A stretch of 36,162 nucleotides of DNA from Lachnospiraceae bacterium (GTDB lineage Bacteria > Bacillota > Clostridia > Lachnospirales > Lachnospiraceae), in the NCBI GenBank assembly GCA_016285265.1, contig JAEEQL010000013.1:1-36162 (forward strand), given 5' to 3'. Positions 1 to 7,663 of the stretch are shown here, piece by piece; position 1 is the stretch's first letter, and each line of letters starts with the position of its first letter. The notes beneath the pieces are model-generated. The model saw only the letters and a list, made by a program, of their open reading frames with translations. It had not been told where the DNA came from and made no database searches. The translations under genes and the position numbers were made by a program.

Positions 1-294
1 TGAAAGCTCAGGAAATCCGTAGTCCCATGCATCGTTTGTGCGGTGTGCGGTCGATGCGTCGATGACTTTGACGTTCTCATTTTCGATAAGTGAAACGGAC
101 TCTTTCGCCGCATCATCGGGAAGGCAAAGGAAGACGATATCAGCTTCGTTTAAAAACTTCTTCCTTTCCTCAAGGTCGTGTCTCTTTTCCTCTGCGATCA
201 TCATGAGCTCGAGATCGTCACGCTGTGAGATACGGTCATAGATCTGAAGGCCCGTGGTACCGGCCTGTCCGTCAATGTATACTTTTGTTTTCAT
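1..294 (-). CDS. argC: N-acetyl-gamma-glutamyl-phosphate reductase, type 2 (N-terminal part)
   Basis: Only the first 98 codons are inside the window; the gene continues off the left edge. ArgC reduces N-acetylglutamyl phosphate to the semialdehyde with NADPH, the third step of arginine synthesis. The start reads [20 protein letters not shown], where GQAGTTG is the dinucleotide-binding turn typical of the short type 2 ArgC; the later DASTAHR segment also fits the family. The catalytic cysteine lies beyond the edge. The start ATG (292-294 on the complement) has a GGAG five bases upstream. It follows argJ by 28 bp on the same strand, so co-transcription with argJ is likely. Confidence 0.9.
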   Translation of the reverse strand, partial: MKTKVYIDGQAGTTGLQIYDRISQRDDLELMMIAEEKRHDLEERKKFLNEADIVFLCLPDDAAKESVSLIENENVKVIDASTAHRTNDAWDYGFPELS

Positions 295-322
295 ATGCTT
301 CTCCGTACTTTTATTTCTAAGA

Positions 323-1549
323 TCAGCTTCTGTAGTCAGCGTTGATCTTGACGTAATCATATGTGAGGTCACAGCCCCATGCGGTTGCATCAAAGCTTCC
401 TTCGTGCATGTCGACGTAAACGGTGACTTCCTTTTCCTCCATGATCTTCTTTGCGAGATCTTCGTCAAAGTTAAGGGGTACGCCGTGATCGAATACCTGA
501 AGCTTTCCTGCCGCGCTTACGAAAAAGAGTTCAACATCGGTCTGGTCGAACTTCGCACCGGAATAACCCATTGCGCAGAGGAATCTTCCGAAATTTGCGT
601 CGCATCCGTAGATGGCTGCTTTGCTGAGGTTCGAGCCTACGACTGCCTTTGAAAGGGTTCTTGCGTCTTCTTTTGACTTGGCATTAACAACCTTGCACTC
701 AAAGAGCTTGGTTGCGCCTTCGCCGTCGCTTGCCATAGTCTTTGCAAGGAAGGTGCAGACATATTCGAGAGCCTTGTAGAACTCGTCGTAATCGGCTCCC
801 TTTGCGGTGATGGTATCGTTCCCCGCAAGCCCGTTAGCCATGATGAGGAGCGTATCGTTTGTTGAAGTGTCGCCGTCAACGGTGATCATGTTGAAGGTAT
901 CGACGATGACCGAGCTGAGTGCTTCCTGAAGGAGCTTCTTGTCGATCGAAAGGTCGGTGGTAAGGAAGCCGAGCATGGTGCACATGTTGGGATGGATCAT
1001 TCCGGAGCCCTTGCTCATTCCGCCGAGGGTTACTTTCTTTCCGCCTGCTTCGAAGGTTACGGCGATCTCTTTATTGATGGTGTCGGTGGTCATGATGGCC
1101 TTGGATGCTGCGGTTCCCGCTTCGATACTGTCCGAAAGGATGGGAGCCATTGCCTTTACGCCGGCTTCGAGTTTTTCAACGGGAAGCTGCATTCCGATGA
1201 CACCTGTTGATGCTACTGCTACGGAATCTGCGGGTACGCCGAGAGCCGCATTGACTGCCTCTGCGGTCTTGCGGCATGCATTGAAGCCTTCCTCACCGGT
1301 ACATGCATTTGCGATTCCGGAATTAACGACTACAGCCTGCATGGGTTTTCCGGACTCGGTGATCTCCTTGTCCCAAAGGACGCATGCTGCCTTTACAACG
1401 TTGCTTGTATATGTTCCCGCACATGCACAGGGCTCATCGGACCATACCATTGCCATATCGGTCCTTCCCTGATACTTGATGCCTGCTGCGGTTGATGCCG
1501 CTTTGAATCCTTTGGCTGCGGTCACACCGCCCTGTGATAAAACTTCCAT
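323..1549 (-). CDS. argJ: Bifunctional glutamate N-acetyltransferase / ornithine acetyltransferase
   Basis: ArgJ moves the acetyl group from N-acetylornithine to glutamate, running the cyclic arginine pathway; many members also accept acetyl-CoA. The 408-aa length is normal. The protein is made as a precursor that cuts itself in front of a threonine nucleophile. The motif [14 protein letters not shown] is present with the threonine at residue 191; the residue before it is Cys190 rather than the more common alanine, a variant I believe occurs in clostridial homologues. The oxyanion-hole pair Thr-Gly is seen in VASTGVIG (114-117). The start has AAGGAG seven bases upstream. A small hairpin (GCTGC/GCAGC, 1563-1579) precedes the ribosome binding site. 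The upstream neighbour is a GNAT gene and the downstream neighbour is argC. Confidence 0.96.
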   Translation of the reverse strand: MEVLSQGGVTAAKGFKAASTAAGIKYQGRTDMAMVWSDEPCACAGTYTSNVVKAACVLWDKEITESGKPMQAVVVNSGIANACTGEEGFNACRKTAEAVNAALGVPADSVAVASTGVIGMQLPVEKLEAGVKAMAPILSDSIEAGTAASKAIMTTDTINKEIAVTFEAGGKKVTLGGMSKGSGMIHPNMCTMLGFLTTDLSIDKKLLQEALSSVIVDTFNMITVDGDTSTNDTLLIMANGLAGNDTITAKGADYDEFYKALEYVCTFLAKTMASDGEGATKLFECKVVNAKSKEDARTLSKAVVGSNLSKAAIYGCDANFGRFLCAMGYSGAKFDQTDVELFFVSAAGKLQVFDHGVPLNFDEDLAKKIMEEKEVTVYVDMHEGSFDATAWGCDLTYDYVKINADYRS

Positions 1550-1632
1550 TTTCTTCTCCTTCGCTGCTTTTTATGCAGCTTCCGTATTATGATGCCGTTC
1601 CAGCCGGAATAACTTCAGGCAGGCGGCGATTC

Positions 1633-2106
1633 TTATTTGTTGAATGTCGTGATGTTCTCATCATTGAGAACAAAGTCGTAGTAATTTAAGTCTTCTCTTC
1701 TGGTCCAGCCGATCTGTCTCCAGAATGCGTTTCCTATATCATTTACGGAAAAGGCTATGAGGCTGACCTTGTTGATCTTCTCTTCCTTAAGAGCGTTCAT
1801 GCAGTGCACTACCATGCTCTTTCCGATGCCTCTTCGTCTGTAGTCTTCCCTTACGCACACATGATAGAGGGTTCCTCTTCTGCCGTCGTTTCCGCAAAGT
1901 ATTCCGCCGACGATCTCGCCTTCATCGTTAACGGCTACGACCGACTGCCCCGGATTTCTTCTGAGGAATCTGACAACTCCTTCCTCCGAATCATCGATGC
2001 TTCTGATGCCGAATCCGTGGATCGTCATCCACAGAGCCTTAAGGCCGGGATAATCGCTTTCCTCCATGGGACGTACTGTGTAATTCTTCTTTTCCGTGTC
2101 TGCCAT
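1633..2106 (-). CDS. GNAT family N-acetyltransferase
   Basis: A 157-aa single-domain GNAT protein. The acetyl-CoA binding motif A is visible as VREDYRRRGIGKSMV (R-x-x-G-x-G/A type, about residues 85-99), preceded by the strand LYHVCV, and the C-terminal strand region contains the family-like NAFWRQIGW. It leads a minus-strand series with argJ (83 bp downstream) and argC, so a role in N-acetylglutamate or other arginine-related acetylation is possible. That is inference: similar GNATs act on amino groups of many small molecules and on protein N-termini. The ribosome binding site is weak (AAAAGG six bases upstream). Confidence 0.85.
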   Translation of the reverse strand: MADTEKKNYTVRPMEESDYPGLKALWMTIHGFGIRSIDDSEEGVVRFLRRNPGQSVVAVNDEGEIVGGILCGNDGRRGTLYHVCVREDYRRRGIGKSMVVHCMNALKEEKINKVSLIAFSVNDIGNAFWRQIGWTRREDLNYYDFVLNDENITTFNK

Positions 2107-2142
2107 TTCGAACCTTTTCTTAATTAATGCATAATCTAAAAT

Positions 2143-2171
2143 ATTATAGCCTAAAACCTATCTAAAATCAT
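2143..2171 (-). promoter_or_regulatory. Possible promoter of the GNAT-argJ-argC series
   Basis: On the minus strand a perfect TATAAT (complement of 2143-2148) stands 37 bp before the GNAT start, with ATGATT 17 bp upstream as a poor -35 element. A TATGCAT half site resembling an ARG-box half lies just downstream of the -10. The position and -10 are good; the -35 is weak. Confidence 0.4.
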
Positions 2172-2198
2172 TAAAAATATATGTATTTTCAGTTTCCT

Positions 2199-2423
2199 GC
2201 GCGGGTCCTGCTGTGGACATGCAAGTACATCCATGTACTTGCAGGCATGTCTTTCTGACATCCTGTCAGCTGAGAAAAAAGTCTCCTTTCCACGGCGCTA
2301 GGCGGAAAACTAACTCCATGCAAGTTATAACTCATGCCGCAGGCCACTCACTTCGTTCGGACCAGGCGGCCGTTTTCTCGCAAGCGCCTTGACGTCGACT
2401 TTTTTCTCCACGCGTCACCCGCG
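2199..2423. repeat. Nested inverted-repeat element (putative structured RNA or miniature mobile element)
   Basis: A 225-bp non-coding block built of nested complementary arms. Outermost is CGCGGGT (from 2200) against ACCCGCG (2417-2423). Within that, GAGAAAAAAGTC (2272-2283) pairs perfectly with GACTTTTTTCTC (2397-2408), then GGCGCT (2294-2299) with AGCGCC (2383-2388), GAAAAC (2305-2310) with GTTTTC (2372-2377), and GCCGC (2336-2340) with GCGGC (2366-2370). A separate hairpin at the left has arms TGCAAGTACAT (2220-2230) and ATGTACTTGCA (2233-2243), wrapped by GACATGC/GCATGTC (2216-2222, 2245-2251), followed by CTGACA-TCC-TGTCAG (2255-2269). The order of arms fits one folded structure. It is more GC-rich than the AT-rich DNA on both sides. 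I do not recognise the family. Confidence 0.7.
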
Positions 2424-2521
2424 GACAAAATTCCAAATAATATGCTATTGTTCGTCATTGTATACATATAAGTTCGTTTTGTCTACAGATTTTTCATTTT
2501 TATTCATTATTCATTTGATAT

Positions 2522-2539
2522 TATGCATATTTATGCATT
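2522..2539. promoter_or_regulatory. ARG box (ArgR/AhrC operator candidate)
   Basis: The 18-bp sequence TATGCATATTTATGCATT fits every fixed position of the ARG-box consensus WNTGNATWWWWATNCANW. Four bases further on is a half-matching second site containing TGAATATTCA (2546-2555), in line with the paired ARG boxes known for ArgR. It lies 57 bp upstream of the argG -35 element. That ArgR/AhrC binds here and represses argG when arginine is present is inference; no argR gene is in the window. Confidence 0.6.
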
Positions 2540-2596
2540 TTCAGATGAATATTCACTAAAAAGGAATAATATTTATAAATTTTTTGCGGAAAAATA

Positions 2597-2625
2597 TTGA
2601 TTTTGGAAAATCTCTGTTGTATATT
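2597..2625 (+). promoter_or_regulatory. argG promoter (sigma-70/sigma-A type)
   Basis: TTGATT (2597-2602) and TATATT (2620-2625) are separated by exactly 17 bp. The predicted transcript start near 2632 leaves a leader of about 50 bases before the argG ribosome binding site. The surrounding DNA is strongly AT-rich. Confidence 0.7.
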
Positions 2626-2683
2626 CGCTTAAGAGTTTTGAAATCAAGGGATTTAAACCCACGTAAATAAAAGGAGAAAAGTC

Positions 2684-3919
2684 ATGAAAGAAAAGGTTAT
2701 ACTTGCTTATTCGGGCGGACTCGATACCACTGCTATCATCCCCTGGCTCAAGGAGAATTTTGATTACGAAGTAATCTGCGTATGCGTAGACTGCGGTCAG
2801 GATGAGGAGCTCGACGGACTCGAGGAAAGAGCGATCAGCTGCGGAGCTTCCAAACTCTACATCGAGGATGTTACCGATGAGTTCTGCGATAAGTACATCG
2901 TTCCCTGCGTACAGGCAGGAGCCGTATACGAGAATAAGTATCTCCTCGGAACTTCAATGGCACGTCCCCTCATCGCCAAGAGACTTGTAGAGATCGCACG
3001 CAAGGAAGGCGCTTCCGCTATCTGCCACGGCGCTACCGGAAAGGGCAACGACCAGATCCGTTTCGAACTCGGCATCAAGGCACTTGCTCCCGACATCAAG
3101 ATCATCGCTGCATGGAGAAATGAGAAGTGGACACTCGATTCACGTGAGTCCGAGATCAAATACTGTGAAGAGCACGGAATCCATCTTCCTTTCAAGGCAG
3201 ATTCCTCTTACAGCCGTGACCGTAACATCTGGCACATCAGCCACGAGGGACTTGAGCTCGAAGATCCCGCTAACGAGCCCAACTACGATCACCTCCTTGT
3301 ACTCGGCGTAACTCCCGAGAAGGCTCCCGATGAGCCCGAGTACGTTACCATGACCTTCGAGGCAGGTGTTCCCAAGTCAGTTAACGGCAAGGAGATGAAG
3401 GTTTCCGACATCATCCGCACCCTCAATGAGCTCGGCGGAAAGCACGGAATCGGAATCGTTGATATCGTTGAGAATCGTGTCGTAGGAATGAAGAGCCGCG
3501 GCGTTTACGAGACTCCCGGAGGAACCATCCTCATGGAGGCACACAACCAGCTTGAGGAGCTCATCCTTGACCGCGACACCTATGCATTCAAGAAGGAAAT
3601 GGGCGGAAAGTTCGCAAGCCTTGTTTACGAAGGAAAGTGGTTCACCCCTCTTCGCGAGGCTGAGCAGGCATTCATCGAGAGCACCCAGAAGTATGTGACC
3701 GGTGAAGTCAAGTTCAAGCTCTACAAGGGTAACATCATCAAGGCAGGCGAGACCTCTCCTTACTCACTCTACAATGAGTCCATCGCATCCTTCACCACCG
3801 GCGACCTTTACGATCACCACGATGCAGAGGGCTTCATCAATCTCTTCGGACTTTCAACCAAGGTCCGCGCAATGAAGCAGCAGGAAGCAGGAATCGATCC
3901 TCTGAGTGTTAATAAGTAA
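2684..3919 (+). CDS. argG: Argininosuccinate synthase
   Basis: Joins citrulline and aspartate using ATP to give argininosuccinate, the penultimate step of arginine synthesis. At 411 aa it has the usual length. The ATP-pyrophosphatase P-loop is AYSGGLDTT (8-16); further family segments are [11 protein letters not shown] and [13 protein letters not shown], where the GKGNDQ stretch binds ATP and citrulline. The start has a strong AAAAGGAG nine bases upstream. A promoter (2597-2625) and an ARG box (2522-2539) precede it. argH, its usual partner, is not in the window. Confidence 0.98.
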   Translation: MKEKVILAYSGGLDTTAIIPWLKENFDYEVICVCVDCGQDEELDGLEERAISCGASKLYIEDVTDEFCDKYIVPCVQAGAVYENKYLLGTSMARPLIAKRLVEIARKEGASAICHGATGKGNDQIRFELGIKALAPDIKIIAAWRNEKWTLDSRESEIKYCEEHGIHLPFKADSSYSRDRNIWHISHEGLELEDPANEPNYDHLLVLGVTPEKAPDEPEYVTMTFEAGVPKSVNGKEMKVSDIIRTLNELGGKHGIGIVDIVENRVVGMKSRGVYETPGGTILMEAHNQLEELILDRDTYAFKKEMGGKFASLVYEGKWFTPLREAEQAFIESTQKYVTGEVKFKLYKGNIIKAGETSPYSLYNESIASFTTGDLYDHHDAEGFINLFGLSTKVRAMKQQEAGIDPLSVNK

Positions 3920-3942
3920 AATTTTAGTGGTTTATAATTTCG

Positions 3943-3969
3943 CGGACGGGAGTATAATACTTCCGTCCG
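3943..3969 (+). terminator. Hairpin after argG, weak terminator candidate
   Basis: A 12-bp stem (CGGACGGGAGTA / TACTTCCGTCCG, one G-T pair) with a 3-base loop begins 23 bp after the argG stop. The downstream side is only TAATTGTTG, so there is no good U-tract. It may slow or partly end argG transcription, or protect the 3' end of the mRNA, with some read-through into the response regulator gene. Confidence 0.45.
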
Positions 3970-4026
3970 TAATTGTTGCAAATTGTAAGGCATCGTCCTT
4001 ACGCTTCTTATGACCGGGGGAAAATG

Positions 4027-4051
4027 AAACAGGGGAACCGTCCCGCTGTTT
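4027..4051 (+). repeat. Short REP-like hairpin in the response regulator leader
   Basis: AAACAG (4027-4032) pairs with CTGTTT (4046-4051), and GGGA pairs with TCCC inside, with one bulged G. It ends just before the AAGG ribosome binding site of the response regulator gene. On the reverse strand at 12441-12411 a closely related string (GGAACCATCCCCTGTTT) occurs, so this is probably a dispersed short repeat rather than gene-specific. A possible upstream ATG at 4024 would translate through it. Confidence 0.5.
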
Positions 4052-4065
4052 CCAAGGTATTTAGT

Positions 4066-4773
4066 ATGCATATAGCTGTTTGTGATGACAATTTTGCCGA
4101 CAGGCACCAGATGGAAAGACTGCTCGGAAGGGAATCCGACAAGGAGGATGATTCTTCGAGCATGTATTTCGTGGATTCCTACGGAAATCCCACGGTAATG
4201 CTCTCCCATCCCAAGGCTTACGATCTCTTTTTCATAGATATGTGCAGATCCGAGGGCATGGATTCCCTTGCGATCGTTAAGGCTCTCATAGAAAAAGGAG
4301 CAACCGCCCCTTTTGTCCTGTGCTGTTCGGATGTCGATTACAGGAAGCAGGACTTCCCGGAGAACACCCTCTTTCTGGATAAGCCGATCAAAGTGAATGA
4401 GCTCAGAGAGGTCATCGAGCAGGCCAAGAAGATCAAGGAAGCCGCACCCGACACCATCGAGCTCAGGGACCTCATGGAGACCGTTTACGCAAAGGTTACA
4501 GATGTTATTTATGCCCGCGAAAAGGACGCCGATACCTATGTATGCCTTGAAGACGGCCGCATCCTCAAGAGCATCGGCCAGCTCTGGCTCTTCAGAAGAT
4601 CGCTCGGAGACAAGCACCCCGAATTCATCTACGCGAACAATCACACGATCATAAACTGCAACTGCATCAAGACGGTCACCCGTCCCGGCATCGCCGTTAT
4701 GACCAACGGCAAAAGAGTGATCTTAAACCACGCTGCCAAGGGGCAGGTAAAACAGTACACGCGGAAAGGATAA
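4066..4773 (+). CDS. LytTR-family response regulator transcription factor
   Basis: A 235-aa two-domain regulator. The N-terminal receiver begins MHIAVCDD with the acidic pair Asp7-Asp8, the phospho-acceptor Asp58 in FFIDM and the conserved Lys106 in LDKPIK. The C-terminal half (about 130-235) is a LytTR DNA-binding domain, with VIYAREKDADTYVCLEDG and FIYANNHTIINCNCI as its beta-strand pattern. Such regulators bind paired direct repeats. No histidine kinase is adjacent, so it is an orphan here. I chose ATG 4066 because the receiver fold starts there and AAGG lies eight bases upstream; ATG 4024 in the same frame has GGGGG upstream and cannot be excluded. A GTG-started gene follows three bases after its stop. 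Confidence 0.88.
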   Translation: MHIAVCDDNFADRHQMERLLGRESDKEDDSSSMYFVDSYGNPTVMLSHPKAYDLFFIDMCRSEGMDSLAIVKALIEKGATAPFVLCCSDVDYRKQDFPENTLFLDKPIKVNELREVIEQAKKIKEAAPDTIELRDLMETVYAKVTDVIYAREKDADTYVCLEDGRILKSIGQLWLFRRSLGDKHPEFIYANNHTIINCNCIKTVTRPGIAVMTNGKRVILNHAAKGQVKQYTRKG

Positions 4774-4776
4774 CAC

Positions 4777-5274
4777 GTGGTATTACTTGCTATAGACAGT
4801 TCAAAGGACTTCATGGGAAAGCTGCTTGCATCCGATGCTTTCGACTCTTTCCTTTTACAGGAAGCCAATATAATAACATCTGTCACCCATACTTTGAACG
4901 GACGTATCCATCCCGATTTCTATACCGAAGAGGAACGTATTTCGCATACCGAGGAGTTCATTTCCTGGAGCGAGATCCGCCCTCTTATTTTTGAGTCCGT
5001 AAAGGGCAGGAACACCCCTCTTTCGCTCAGGCTGACCCTTTGCCTTAAGAGCGGTGCGACTGATGCCCTCATGCAAAAAAAGAACCCTGAAGCCGCAAAT
5101 ACGGGCCTCAGAGCTCTTGTCGCAAATATCAGGTTCGAAAACGGTGCCGTAAATATCATGACCGGCACTTCTTATGACAGCTTCGTTTTAGACAGATCCG
5201 CAGAAGAGATCTGGGACGAAGCCTTCAGGCAGTTCCTTACATCCAGGGACATCTCATTTACCGTTCAGCAGTAA
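4777..5274 (+). CDS. DUF5721 family protein
   Basis: A 165-aa protein matching my memory of the DUF5721 family, found in Lachnospiraceae and of unknown role. Recognisable features are the start LLAIDSSKDFMGKLLASDAF, the central WSEIRPLIFESVKG and the late MTGTSYDSFVLDRS-x6-WDEAF. There is no signal peptide or membrane segment, so it is cytoplasmic. The start is GTG at 4777 with GGAAAGGA ending six bases upstream, overlapping the 3' end of the response regulator gene; translation of the two is probably coupled. Confidence 0.8.
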   Translation: MVLLAIDSSKDFMGKLLASDAFDSFLLQEANIITSVTHTLNGRIHPDFYTEEERISHTEEFISWSEIRPLIFESVKGRNTPLSLRLTLCLKSGATDALMQKKNPEAANTGLRALVANIRFENGAVNIMTGTSYDSFVLDRSAEEIWDEAFRQFLTSRDISFTVQQ

Positions 5275-5347
5275 ACGCTTACGTCTGCTCCGAATCTCCG
5301 GGCAACCGCCTCAATCTTACCGCACAGTCCCGGTACCCGTCTCAGCC

Positions 5348-5725
5348 TTACTGAAATGTCTCGGCAATTACCTCGATCTCGCAGAGGACTCCCTTGGGAA
5401 GTTCCTTAACAGCTACGCAGCTTCTTGCGGGCTTTACCACGAAGAACTTGGCATATACCTCGTTAAATGCCGCAAAATCGTTCATATCGGCAAGAAAACA
5501 GGTGGTCTTGACCACTTTGTCGTAATTGGAGCCTGCCGCCTTGAGGATCGCTCCGACGTTCCTGCATGCCTGGGTGGCCTGTTCGACGATGCCGCCCTCG
5601 ATGACCTTGCCGGTCAAAGGAACAATGGGGATCTGGCCCGATGCAAAGAGAAGATTTCCTGTTACGACTCCCTGTGAATAAGGTCCGATAGCTGCGGGTG
5701 CATTTTCCGTTGAAATAAATTGCAT
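5348..5725 (-). CDS. ridA: RidA family reactive intermediate/imine deaminase
   Basis: A 125-aa member of the YjgF/YER057c/UK114 family, trimeric enzymes that hydrolyse reactive enamine/imine intermediates released by PLP enzymes. Family residues are visible: GPYSQ (14-18), LLFASGQIP (25-33), and the catalytic Arg101 in PARSCVAV with Cys103, followed by LPKG and the C-terminal EIEVIA. AAGGAG lies eight bases before the start. It ends the minus-strand series and converges with the DUF5721 gene; no clear terminator is seen in the 73 bp between them. Confidence 0.95.
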   Translation of the reverse strand: MQFISTENAPAAIGPYSQGVVTGNLLFASGQIPIVPLTGKVIEGGIVEQATQACRNVGAILKAAGSNYDKVVKTTCFLADMNDFAAFNEVYAKFFVVKPARSCVAVKELPKGVLCEIEVIAETFQ

Positions 5726-5777
5726 ATGTTACACTCCTTATAAATACGCGGTTTTTGATTAACTGTAACCTGTTATT

Positions 5778-6032
5778 TTATTCCGGTTCATCCTCATCAA
5801 AGCTTACCGTGATGTAAAAGCCCTTGGGGTTTTCAGTGATTGCGGTCACGGTTCCTTCCTTTGACATAAGCCTCTTACGGAAGGGGATATTGGGGCTCAT
5901 CGCGAGCGACATATCCTCGGGGATCCCTGCGGTGTAGTAGTAGTTACTGGGAAGCTCTCCCTCCCAGATATAAACGGTCTGTCCCTCGGAAAGCTTTCCG
6001 GGACGTTCCATTTTGAACTCCATGGTCCTCAT
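5778..6032 (-). CDS. Conserved hypothetical protein (84 aa), translationally coupled to ACT protein
   Basis: A small acidic cytoplasmic protein with no recognised domain. I recall similar short proteins downstream of ACT-domain genes in Lachnospiraceae, marked by the stretch GQTVYIWEGELPSNYYYTAG. The ATG at 6032 overlaps the stop of the preceding gene as TGATG, and GGAG is eight bases upstream, so the two are translated together. The 52-bp gap to ridA suggests one operon. Function unknown. Confidence 0.75.
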   Translation of the reverse strand: MRTMEFKMERPGKLSEGQTVYIWEGELPSNYYYTAGIPEDMSLAMSPNIPFRKRLMSKEGTVTAITENPKGFYITVSFDEDEPE

Positions 6033-6445
6033 CAAAGGTTCTCCGTCATGATAAAGCCCTTACATCTGAGGCAGTCCTCCACCTCGAAGGGTCCGTCACA
6101 GTGGAATACCATGATGGGCCTTCCGGTCTCTCTGTTAAAGGAAAGATAGAGGTAATCAAGGTTTATATTGCTCTCATCGAGTGCTTTGAGGAGCTTGTTG
6201 AGATTACCTACCTCATCGGTCACCTCTACGGCAAGGACGGGGTTGAGTCTGCAGTGATATCCTTCCTTTTCGAGTGCGGCAAAAGCCTTCTCGGGCTCGG
6301 TGGTGACCAGTCTGATGATACCGAATTCTGCACTGTCATTGGTTACGGAGCCGAGAATATTGATGTTTTCCTTTGCAAGAACAGCTGTTATGTGTTCCAT
6401 CTGTCCCTTCTTGTTCTCAGCATAGATCGATACTTGCTTAAGCAT
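6032..6445 (-). CDS. Tandem ACT-domain protein
   Basis: 137 aa containing two ACT-like ligand-binding modules and no enzyme domain. The first is MLKQVSIYAENKKGQMEHIT with LAKENINILGSVTND; the second starts VLAVEVTDEVGNLNKLLKAL with ESNINLDYLYLSF. Free-standing ACT proteins usually sense amino acids. AAAGGAG lies seven bases before the start. It is 39 bp behind the GH25 gene and shares a TGATG junction with the next gene. The ligand is unknown; branched-chain amino acids or threonine are possibilities given RidA nearby, but this is inference. Confidence 0.85.
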   Translation of the reverse strand: MLKQVSIYAENKKGQMEHITAVLAKENINILGSVTNDSAEFGIIRLVTTEPEKAFAALEKEGYHCRLNPVLAVEVTDEVGNLNKLLKALDESNINLDYLYLSFNRETGRPIMVFHCDGPFEVEDCLRCKGFIMTENL

Positions 6446-6484
6446 CCTGAACTCCTTTACGGCATGGCCGTGATGATATTTATC

Positions 6485-7663
6485 TTAATCCCAGAAAGGC
6501 CTGAAGCAGATGTCCATGTCGACATCGCCGGTTATTCCCTTCACTCTTCCGGTTGCGGAATACTGAAGGATATCAATGTCATAGGGATAAAAGAAATCCG
6601 ATGAATATGAGGCATACCACTTGGGGATATGCTCGAGTCTGGTGAGATCGACATACATTATGCTCATCTCGGTGTTGTAGTAAACGTAGGGCTTGTATCC
6701 CGCGTTCGAAACGACCTCCGCGAACTTGACGATCATATCGGTCCTTTCGGAGGGTGTAAGGGCATCCATTCTGCCCTGTGAGCCGGATATCCTCTCAACA
6801 TCGATTATGATGGGATAGCCCGTTCCGTAAGGTGCAAGGGCGTCGATTGCGGACTGTGCCTCTTCTATTACCTCTTCCTCGGTTATCGCCTGGGAAAAGA
6901 CATATACGCCTACGTGAATGCCTGCAGCAAGTGCGCCCTGCATATTGGCTTCAAAGGTCTCATCCTCCACAAGGCGTCCGGTTCCGTATCCGCGGAGCGT
7001 GGTCCTGATGATGGCGAAATCAACGCCGTCCGCACGGACCTGGTTCCAGTCGATCGCACCCTGGTATGAGGAAACATCGATCCCCTTGTATGAAAGGGTC
7101 TCGCCGTCGACAACATAGCTCATGACGCCGTCGACATCGGTAACGAAGTTTTCCTGCTTAAGGTCCGTGAGCTTGAGCGATGTGTCGATATCGACGAAAT
7201 TAAATGTGCCGTTGCTCACTACAATGACCTTGTCGGGATAGAAGGGCCTGAGGCTCGTGATGCTTGAGCCGGTAGACACAAGGTTTTCCATGAGGCTTGT
7301 AAGGGTCGTCCTTCTGCCCTCTTCGAATCCGGAATCGAAAGCATCGCTTACTCTCTGGTCCGCGGAAAGCCTTGCCGCCTGGAGCTCTTCATCGAGCTGT
7401 GCCTGCGTGTAAATGGGCTTATCGTTATTTACATTATTCTGATCGAACTTAGTAAAGAAAAGAAGGTAAATCGCCGCTCCGGCCGCCGCGAAAACGGCCA
7501 GTACGAGAAGGATCACAACGACGACAAAGCCGCCGTAGCCTTTTTTCTTTTTGCCGCGCTTTCTGGGAATATCCTCGTATTCCTCTTCATATTCTTCCGC
7601 ATATTCCTCTTCGGCCTGATCCTCGTCGAAAAGCTGCGCATCATCGTAATCTTTTAAATTCAT
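6485..7663 (-). CDS. Membrane-anchored GH25 family muramidase (lysozyme)
   Basis: 392 aa. Residues 1-40 are a very acidic cytoplasmic tail (runs of EEYEEEYED) followed by a basic RKRGKKKK. One membrane segment spans about 45-70, and an extracellular spacer of about 120 residues follows. The GH25 domain (about 190-392) shows GIDVSSYQG with Asp196, the catalytic DxE as IIIDVER (Asp288, Glu290), and the ending GDVDMDICF. GH25 enzymes cut the MurNAc-GlcNAc bond of peptidoglycan. The type II orientation puts the catalytic domain outside the cell. It overlaps the TPR gene by four bases (ATGA), a strong sign of coupled translation and shared work at the envelope. Confidence 0.93.
   Translation of the reverse strand: MNLKDYDDAQLFDEDQAEEEYAEEYEEEYEDIPRKRGKKKKGYGGFVVVVILLVLAVFAAAGAAIYLLFFTKFDQNNVNNDKPIYTQAQLDEELQAARLSADQRVSDAFDSGFEEGRRTTLTSLMENLVSTGSSITSLRPFYPDKVIVVSNGTFNFVDIDTSLKLTDLKQENFVTDVDGVMSYVVDGETLSYKGIDVSSYQGAIDWNQVRADGVDFAIIRTTLRGYGTGRLVEDETFEANMQGALAAGIHVGVYVFSQAITEEEVIEEAQSAIDALAPYGTGYPIIIDVERISGSQGRMDALTPSERTDMIVKFAEVVSNAGYKPYVYYNTEMSIMYVDLTRLEHIPKWYASYSSDFFYPYDIDILQYSATGRVKGITGDVDMDICFRPFWD

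Noticed and set aside
939-1472. Long open frames on the plus strand opposite argJ (also 254-652)
   Set aside because: They mirror the codon structure of argJ, whose identity is certain, and lack ribosome binding sites and family resemblance.
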